Below, one piece after another: positions 59,028-64,000 of a stretch of 64,000 nucleotides of DNA. The notes below the pieces were generated by a model. It was not told the DNA's origin, ran no database searches, and saw nothing but the letters and a program-made list of their open reading frames with translations. This DNA comes from Paulinella micropora. Taxonomy: Eukaryota; Cercozoa; Imbricatea; Euglyphida; Paulinellidae. The translations under genes were made by a program, and so were the position numbers. Location: contig WBZZ01005813.1 in the NCBI GenBank assembly GCA_019918135.1, positions 145,690-209,689 of the forward strand. Reading direction: 5' to 3'. How positions within the stretch are numbered: the stretch's first letter is position 1; each line of letters opens with the position of its first letter.

Positions 59028-62000
59028 ATGAACCATTTAGGCAATCCGTGGGCATATCACTATTACGGCTCTGTGATAATAGACGAGGATTTAGAAGTTG
59101 ATGGTGTATTATATGGCGACCATATTGAAGCAAACTCAATACAAGCAAGGACAGACGACATAACCATATCGTCAAAAAATAATAACTCCTCTTTGTTGAT
59201 ATCTGACAGCGGTTATGTGTCAATTAATAATGAATATGATTTGCCATTAGCGGACGGCACGGCTAATCAAATATTAAAAACGGACGGGCTCGGCAATACT
59301 TCATTTGCTACATTGACTTCAAGTTATATAAGCGACTTTGAATTGGATAAATTAACGGATGTAGTCATAACAGGCACACCCACAAATAACCAACTACTCA
59401 TTTATAGCACAGGACAATGGCGCAATACAAACTCACCTTTTCTTAGATTGGATGGCCTCACTATGATGTTTGGAGATTTAAATATGGGAGGTTTTAATGT
59501 AGTAAATGTCGGTAATGTTGATGGTATTGATGTTTCGGCTCTTGATAGTGCTGTGGTTAAATTAACAGGAGACCAAACCATAGCAGGAATTAAGACATTT
59601 AGCAGTATAATAAATGCTAGTGCGGGTATTGATATGAAAAGCCAAAGCATAACAAATGTTAATCTTGTTGATGGTATTGATGTTTCGGCTCTTGATAGTT
59701 CTGTGGTAAAACTAACAGGAGACCAAACCATAACAGGGAATAAAACATTTACTACTTATGTGGGTGTAAAAGACTCAAATCCATTAAACACAGGCAAATT
59801 ATTCTTCAATTACAACAATAATATGGGTTCTATCTATTCGTCGGAGGCAGGTGGAGCAACGGGCTATCCATTATCTTTTGTCGGCTCGTCCATACTTTTT
59901 GCTCCAACAACAGGGGGCGGAATGACATTGACAAATAATGTTTTAAATTTTAACAGCACAACAGCAATCAGCGGATTGCCCGCGCCATTCTACGACGGCG
60001 ATGCTTCAACGAAAGCATATACCGATACGAAACTAGCAAAGGACGGAACAACGGCTATGACGGGCAGTTTAAATATGGGTGGATTTTCAATAACAAATGT
60101 AAATTTGGTTGATGGTATTGATGTATCCACCCTTGATACCGCAGTCGTTAAACTAACAGGAGACCAAACTATAGCAGGAACCAAAACATTCAGCAACATA
60201 ATAAATGCTAGTGCGGGGATTGATATGAAAAGCCAAAGTATAACAAATGTTAATCTTGTTGATGGTGTTGATGTTTCTACTCTTGATACTTCTGTCGTTA
60301 AACTAACAGGAGACCAAACCATAGCAGGGAATAAAAAATTTACTTCAACAATAGAAGTGCGGGGTGCTACTGCTCCAACCGCTTTTGATGGTATCGGTAT
60401 TGCCTTTGATACGGCGACAAATATAGGAGAGATTGTGGCACAAAAAATAGCAACCGCGGTCTATTATCCGATACAAATAACGGGTTCGTATGTTGATTTA
60501 TATGCGGGTGATAATGTAATCGCGACAGCAACGGGCACGACACTATCTTTAAACAATAGAAAAATTACAAATTTGGCCACACCAACAGCAACAACGGACG
60601 GAGCAAACAAAAGTTATGTAGATACATTAGACGGGCAAAATGTGAAACTAACAGGAAACCAAACCATAGCAGGAATTAAGACATATAGCAGTGGTGTTGA
60701 AATAACGGGAAATTCAATAAATGCTACAACAAAGGGCACATTTATCGTTTTCAATTCTACCAGTAATATCGGGTCAATTGCTAGTTTGGATATGAAAACT
60801 GCAACATATTACAACTTTGAAATTTCTGCGAAAAAAATAAGTTTTATTATTGACGGGACGATAGTCGGTTGGGTAAATGCTTCGGGGTTAGATTGTAATA
60901 GTAGCAAAATAGCCAACCTTGGAACTCCGACATTATCAACAGACGGAGCGACAAAAGGGTATGCGGACACATTGGACGGGCAAAATGTAAAACTAACAGG
61001 AGACCAAACCATAACAGGAATTAAGATATTTAATGGAAGTAGAAATGATGTAAGAGCACTGAATTTGTTAAGCCAAGCCGATTTCAATAATGTGGATATC
61101 ATTAATGGTGGAAATATAACATATAATGGTGCGAGGATATTAAACCAAAATGGAGGTGATATATTCTTTTCACAGACATCAGGAGATTATCAGTATTTCT
61201 TATTTATTCTAAATACCGCTACAAGTGGAACCGCAAACCAACGAGGTTATGTATTTACAAATGTAGCGGCTGATGTAAAAGGGGCGGGACTTTATATTTC
61301 AAAACTTTTGGATAATAAAAGTGCTTCGTCTGACATTGTCCGTTTTAACAATGCTGGCGGTATGCGTTTTTATGGTGCTTTGGATATGAATTCAAACAAC
61401 ATAACAAATGGTGGAACAATAACGGGAACTACAATTACTTCAACCGCGGGTATATCAACAACAACGGCAACCGCGAGTGGATTATTAACGGCAAATGCGG
61501 GGATATCAACAACAACGGCAACCGCGAGTGGCCTACTAACAGCAACAGGAGGTTCAAGCATAGTTATACAAGGAAATACTAATGGAGGTAATACGAGAGG
61601 AATATTTTTGTGGGACACTGGCAATACAAATTATGGTATTTATATGGCTTCAAATGGAGGAGGTGCAAATACTAGAAGTCTAGCGGGAGGGTCTGCGGTT
61701 GCAGGCAACGATTTCACTTCTTTTGCTGTTAGATTTAGGGTAAGTAATGCTTCAACCGACGGATTTATATGGGAGAACTCGTCCGAACAATTATTAATGT
61801 CATTGAACGGGGCAAACGGGACTTTATGGACGAAAGGGTTAATAACGGCTAGTGCGGGTGTATCAACAACAACATTAACAACGAGCGATAAAATAACAAC
61901 AGCACTAGGTAAGCCGATAATCATAGGCAACTCAACAAAGGGAGTGGGATCAACAGGTGGTTTAGAAATATACGGGACGGCGAGTAATGTCGCAGGAGCA

Positions 62001-62873
62001 CACATACAGGCAATAACTTCAGCAGACATCTATCCAGTTTTTCAACAACTAAACTGGTCGCACGACAATGTCAATTTAAGTTTTGATGCTTATTTTGATG
62101 GCACGAACTGGAAATCAAGCCACAGCGGTTCAAACTTTCTAATTCAAAAAGGTGGAAAACTCGCTTTTTATTATAATTCAGGAACAGCGGTTGGAAACAA
62201 TATATCTTACACTGAGGCGATTAATATTAATACGTCGGGAGAGTTAGTTTTACCAACAGCATCCAGCGGTAATTTATTAATACGAAAAAGACCCGCTTCT
62301 ACTAACGACCCGCAACTATTTTTTAAATCGGGAGGATATACGAATTATGGTGTAATTGTTTCTTCTACTGGTTTGCTTCATGCTTGGACTACTTCAAACT
62401 CTACTACTGGCGAGCCGTCAGGCAGTTATAATTATATTCCGCTAAATTGTGCTTGGACAAACTCCTCGGATAGGAGATTAAAAGCAGATATTAAAACATT
62501 AGACTGCGGTGATTGTTGCGAGAAACTAATGAAAATAAATTGTTGTTCTTATTATTGGAAGGCAGACGAAAAGAAAGAAAAAAAGAACCACGGATTTATC
62601 GCGGACGAAGTTAAAAAAATATTTCCTGAATTTGTATCTGAAAGTGGAATGAAAGCAGAGGATGGAGAAGGCTACCTTGAAGGCGTAACATACACTGACT
62701 TTATACCTGTATTGGTCAGCGGATTTCAACATATGGCGGATAATCTCGGACATGTCCGAGATAGGGTGATTAATTTAGAAAAAGAAAATAAAACTTTACT
62801 TAATATATTACAAGATTTAACCAACCAACTAGCAGAAATACGAGCAGTCGTTTTTTCAAATGTCCAGCAATAA
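59028..62873 (+). CDS. Tail-fibre-like protein with S74 chaperone domain, intact
   Basis: 1281 residues. The N-terminal ~75 residues (MNHLGNPWAYHYYGSVIIDE) differ from the other fibre and probably dock it to the capsid. The shaft has six LTG(D/N)QTI.G units and TTTATASGLLT repeats. The C-terminal S74 domain has SDRRLKADIKTL (Ser near 1147), NHGFIADEVKKIFPEFV and a terminal coiled coil, roughly 85% identical to the other fibre's end. The insert GHVRDRVINLEK adds residues before the coil. Likely the receptor-binding fibre. Confidence 0.87.
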   Translation: MNHLGNPWAYHYYGSVIIDEDLEVDGVLYGDHIEANSIQARTDDITISSKNNNSSLLISDSGYVSINNEYDLPLADGTANQILKTDGLGNTSFATLTSSYISDFELDKLTDVVITGTPTNNQLLIYSTGQWRNTNSPFLRLDGLTMMFGDLNMGGFNVVNVGNVDGIDVSALDSAVVKLTGDQTIAGIKTFSSIINASAGIDMKSQSITNVNLVDGIDVSALDSSVVKLTGDQTITGNKTFTTYVGVKDSNPLNTGKLFFNYNNNMGSIYSSEAGGATGYPLSFVGSSILFAPTTGGGMTLTNNVLNFNSTTAISGLPAPFYDGDASTKAYTDTKLAKDGTTAMTGSLNMGGFSITNVNLVDGIDVSTLDTAVVKLTGDQTIAGTKTFSNIINASAGIDMKSQSITNVNLVDGVDVSTLDTSVVKLTGDQTIAGNKKFTSTIEVRGATAPTAFDGIGIAFDTATNIGEIVAQKIATAVYYPIQITGSYVDLYAGDNVIATATGTTLSLNNRKITNLATPTATTDGANKSYVDTLDGQNVKLTGNQTIAGIKTYSSGVEITGNSINATTKGTFIVFNSTSNIGSIASLDMKTATYYNFEISAKKISFIIDGTIVGWVNASGLDCNSSKIANLGTPTLSTDGATKGYADTLDGQNVKLTGDQTITGIKIFNGSRNDVRALNLLSQADFNNVDIINGGNITYNGARILNQNGGDIFFSQTSGDYQYFLFILNTATSGTANQRGYVFTNVAADVKGAGLYISKLLDNKSASSDIVRFNNAGGMRFYGALDMNSNNITNGGTITGTTITSTAGISTTTATASGLLTANAGISTTTATASGLLTATGGSSIVIQGNTNGGNTRGIFLWDTGNTNYGIYMASNGGGANTRSLAGGSAVAGNDFTSFAVRFRVSNASTDGFIWENSSEQLLMSLNGANGTLWTKGLITASAGVSTTTLTTSDKITTALGKPIIIGNSTKGVGSTGGLEIYGTASNVAGAHIQAITSADIYPVFQQLNWSHDNVNLSFDAYFDGTNWKSSHSGSNFLIQKGGKLAFYYNSGTAVGNNISYTEAININTSGELVLPTASSGNLLIRKRPASTNDPQLFFKSGGYTNYGVIVSSTGLLHAWTTSNSTTGEPSGSYNYIPLNCAWTNSSDRRLKADIKTLDCGDCCEKLMKINCCSYYWKADEKKEKKNHGFIADEVKKIFPEFVSESGMKAEDGEGYLEGVTYTDFIPVLVSGFQHMADNLGHVRDRVINLEKENKTLLNILQDLTNQLAEIRAVVFSNVQQ

Positions 62874-63216
62874 TACAACTAGACTTCATAGGCCACCGCC
62901 AGTCATTGAAATAGACGGCGAACTAACTCCAGAAATAAAAAATCGTGTTTTAGACATTTCATTGAAGAATGAGGGAAAAAAAGTAGAGCACGAATTGGAA
63001 GATAACTGGAATTGTTGTTGTATAACAAACAGACCGACAGACAGCCGACTTATTAAATACTTATTTCAAATGGGTATCATTATCTCCATTATAACCCTTT
63101 GCATCGTAAGGCTATCTGAAAAGAACTTACCTTGTGAGGTTGCTAATACTTATGTCGGTATTTTAACACTTTTGATTGGGATATGCCTTCCATCACCTTC
63201 TTCAAGTAAGAAGTGA
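62860..63216 (+). CDS. Two-helix membrane protein overlapping the fibre gene
   Basis: 118 residues, overlapping the fibre stop by 14 bases. Homologous to the protein at 14038 along its length; the second half (DSRLIKYLFQMGII, LSEKNLPCEVANTYVGILTL, LPSPSSSKK) is almost identical, while the N-terminal 45 residues vary. Two membrane segments. Conservation of the overlap in two viruses suggests translational coupling with the fibre. Confidence 0.7.
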   Translation: MSSNNTTRLHRPPPVIEIDGELTPEIKNRVLDISLKNEGKKVEHELEDNWNCCCITNRPTDSRLIKYLFQMGIIISIITLCIVRLSEKNLPCEVANTYVGILTLLIGICLPSPSSSKK

Positions 63217-63456
63217 GCACTCATACAAGTGTATCTTATACCAAGAACTATCGCCAGCACACATTAACGGCAGTGCCTCATCAAAACTACGACACATATT
63301 ATTTCCATTATTTATAAAAACACACTTAACCCCTGTATCTATTCCTTTTTGAATACAATAAACACAACTCATATTCTTTTTTTCGCTTACCCGCGAGTAA
63401 AAGTCGCAGGCAGTCCGCGACATAACTGAGCATACAAAAAGCAATATTAACAACAT
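63202..63456 (-). CDS. Cys-rich secreted protein, intact
   Basis: 84 residues. A hydrophobic start MLLILLFVCSVM is a plausible signal peptide. The remainder has Cys in TACDFYSRVS, MSCVYCIQKG, VKCVF, MCRSF, LMCAG and YECSLLT, enough for three disulphides. It is convergent with and overlaps the membrane gene by 15 bases. Broken relatives lie at 14362 and 24407. A small secreted or lumenal disulphide protein from a virus suggests a host-interaction role; this is inference. Confidence 0.6.
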   Translation of the reverse strand: MLLILLFVCSVMSRTACDFYSRVSEKKNMSCVYCIQKGIDTGVKCVFINNGNNMCRSFDEALPLMCAGDSSWYKIHLYECSLLT

Positions 63457-63459
63457 ATA

Positions 63460-63675
63460 TTAACCAGCCTTTTCTTTTACTATATTGTTGTAAATCGTCT
63501 CCCGTTGCTTATCCGTCAGTGGCAGGCGGTAAAGGATATTTTCAGGTTTTCTAAAAATGTTGGGGTTTCTATTCACCAAGTTCTGAGTGATGCGGATTTG
63601 GTCAATTTCCTTTCCAAGCCGTTCCAACTCTTCAAGTTGTTGCTCGTCCTTGCTTTTTTCTTTTTTATTTTCCAT
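63460..63675 (-). CDS. Short charged helical protein
   Basis: 71 residues from MENKKEKSKDEQQ; an upstream ATG at 63729 would add a hydrophobic stretch but overlaps the divergent gene. Charged helix (LEELERLGKEIDQIRI) then a Pro/Asn-containing tail. Three bases separate it from the stop of the Cys-rich gene on the same strand. Function unknown. Confidence 0.45.
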   Translation of the reverse strand: MENKKEKSKDEQQLEELERLGKEIDQIRITQNLVNRNPNIFRKPENILYRLPLTDKQRETIYNNIVKEKAG

Positions 63676-63698
63676 GATATATAATAGCGGATAAAAAA

Positions 63699-64000
63699 AT
63701 GCCACGACACGAAAAACCATTTTTTGCATATTATAACGAAATTAGACGGGAACATAAGTATTTGTTGGATGAAGCAGACCAATTTTGGATTGACCAAGTT
63801 AATGAAGGTATCAATAATCAAGCCCGCGAAAGGCTTAGAGCGGATAGATTATTGGATGCTTCAACAAAGAGGGGGAATACTATGGAAGATTTAAAAGACA
63901 GGATTAGTGCCTTGGACAATAAGCGAAGTATTTATGTAAATATGAATTACGACGAAATGAAAGCACACCTTCAAGATGACGGCATTGATATGAAAGAATT
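63699..64000 (+). CDS. Start of a gene truncated by the window end
   Basis: Open from ATG 63699 (MPRHEKPFFAYYNEIRREHK) for at least 100 codons to the last base. Highly charged and helical (RERLRADRLLDAS, YDEMKAHLQDD). Divergent from the gene at 63675. No domain visible yet; the stop lies outside. Confidence 0.6.
   Translation, partial: MPRHEKPFFAYYNEIRREHKYLLDEADQFWIDQVNEGINNQARERLRADRLLDASTKRGNTMEDLKDRISALDNKRSIYVNMNYDEMKAHLQDDGIDMKE

Larger units (their letters stand above)
54290..64000. mobile_element. Second Polinton-like provirus, left part (continues past the window)
   Basis: Gene-dense, intron-free, AT-rich DNA with a zinc protein, primase-SF3 helicase, two structural-type proteins, an S74 fibre, the overlapping membrane gene and the Cys-rich secreted gene. 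The left terminus lies somewhere between the (TA)n tract and 54565; I see no inverted repeat partner because the right end is outside. Bases 54290-54564 hold no gene. All complete frames are open, in contrast with the provirus at 7.7-38.4 kb. Confidence 0.8.

Overview
This is eukaryotic nuclear DNA, most likely from an alga or other protist (I cannot name the species). It holds decayed host retroelements and two different integrated Polinton-like viruses (PLVs). Evidence for a eukaryote: a non-LTR retrotransposon, a Ty3/gypsy-type LTR retrotransposon, tRNA-derived SINEs with very long (TTA)n tracts, many microsatellites, and possible introns. The viral parts are AT-rich and gene-dense; the host parts are repeat-dense with broken genes.

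Layout. 1-3065: AT-rich host repeats, a composite SINE/(TTA)n unit, microsatellites and the 5' region of a LINE. 3066-7740: non-LTR retrotransposon with endonuclease, reverse transcriptase and Cys/His tail, broken by frameshifts. About 7740-38440: a composite PLV provirus. Its gene set is integrase, a DUF5754-like protein, an S74 tail-fibre-like protein, a membrane protein, packaging ATPase, small basic protein, coiled-coil protein, adenain-like protease, penton-like protein, major capsid protein, a putative structural protein, GIY-YIG nuclease, lipase, a DNA polymerase B-like/SF1 helicase fusion and zinc proteins. The roughly 9.3 kb virion-gene block occurs twice (14469-23798 and 24407-33759), almost identical, separated by a 605 bp host repeat that recurs at 39694-40298. 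38440-41240: host repeats. 40804-50469: gypsy-type element with short LTRs and many lesions. 50470-54290: repeats, one unrecognised minus-strand gene, a possible spliced host gene and microsatellites. About 54290-64000 (runs off the end): a second, better preserved PLV with a primase-SF3 helicase.

How the genes fit together. Both viruses carry a morphogenesis or attachment toolkit, but only the first shows its capsid genes here: ATPase (packaging), major and minor capsid proteins, protease (maturation), and a lipase that could help membrane entry. Replication differs: the 7.7-38.4 kb virus has a PolB-like/SF1 helicase fusion, the 54-64 kb virus a primase-SF3 helicase. Both nevertheless share the same cassette of S74 fibre, overlapping two-helix membrane protein and opposite-strand Cys-rich secreted protein, which points to modular exchange.

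The first provirus looks inactive: its integrase has a frameshift and lacks an expected catalytic Asp, and several other genes have frameshifts or in-frame stops. All three stop codons occur, so code reassignment does not explain them. Some lesions sit in homopolymers and could be assembly errors. The visible genes of the second virus are all open.
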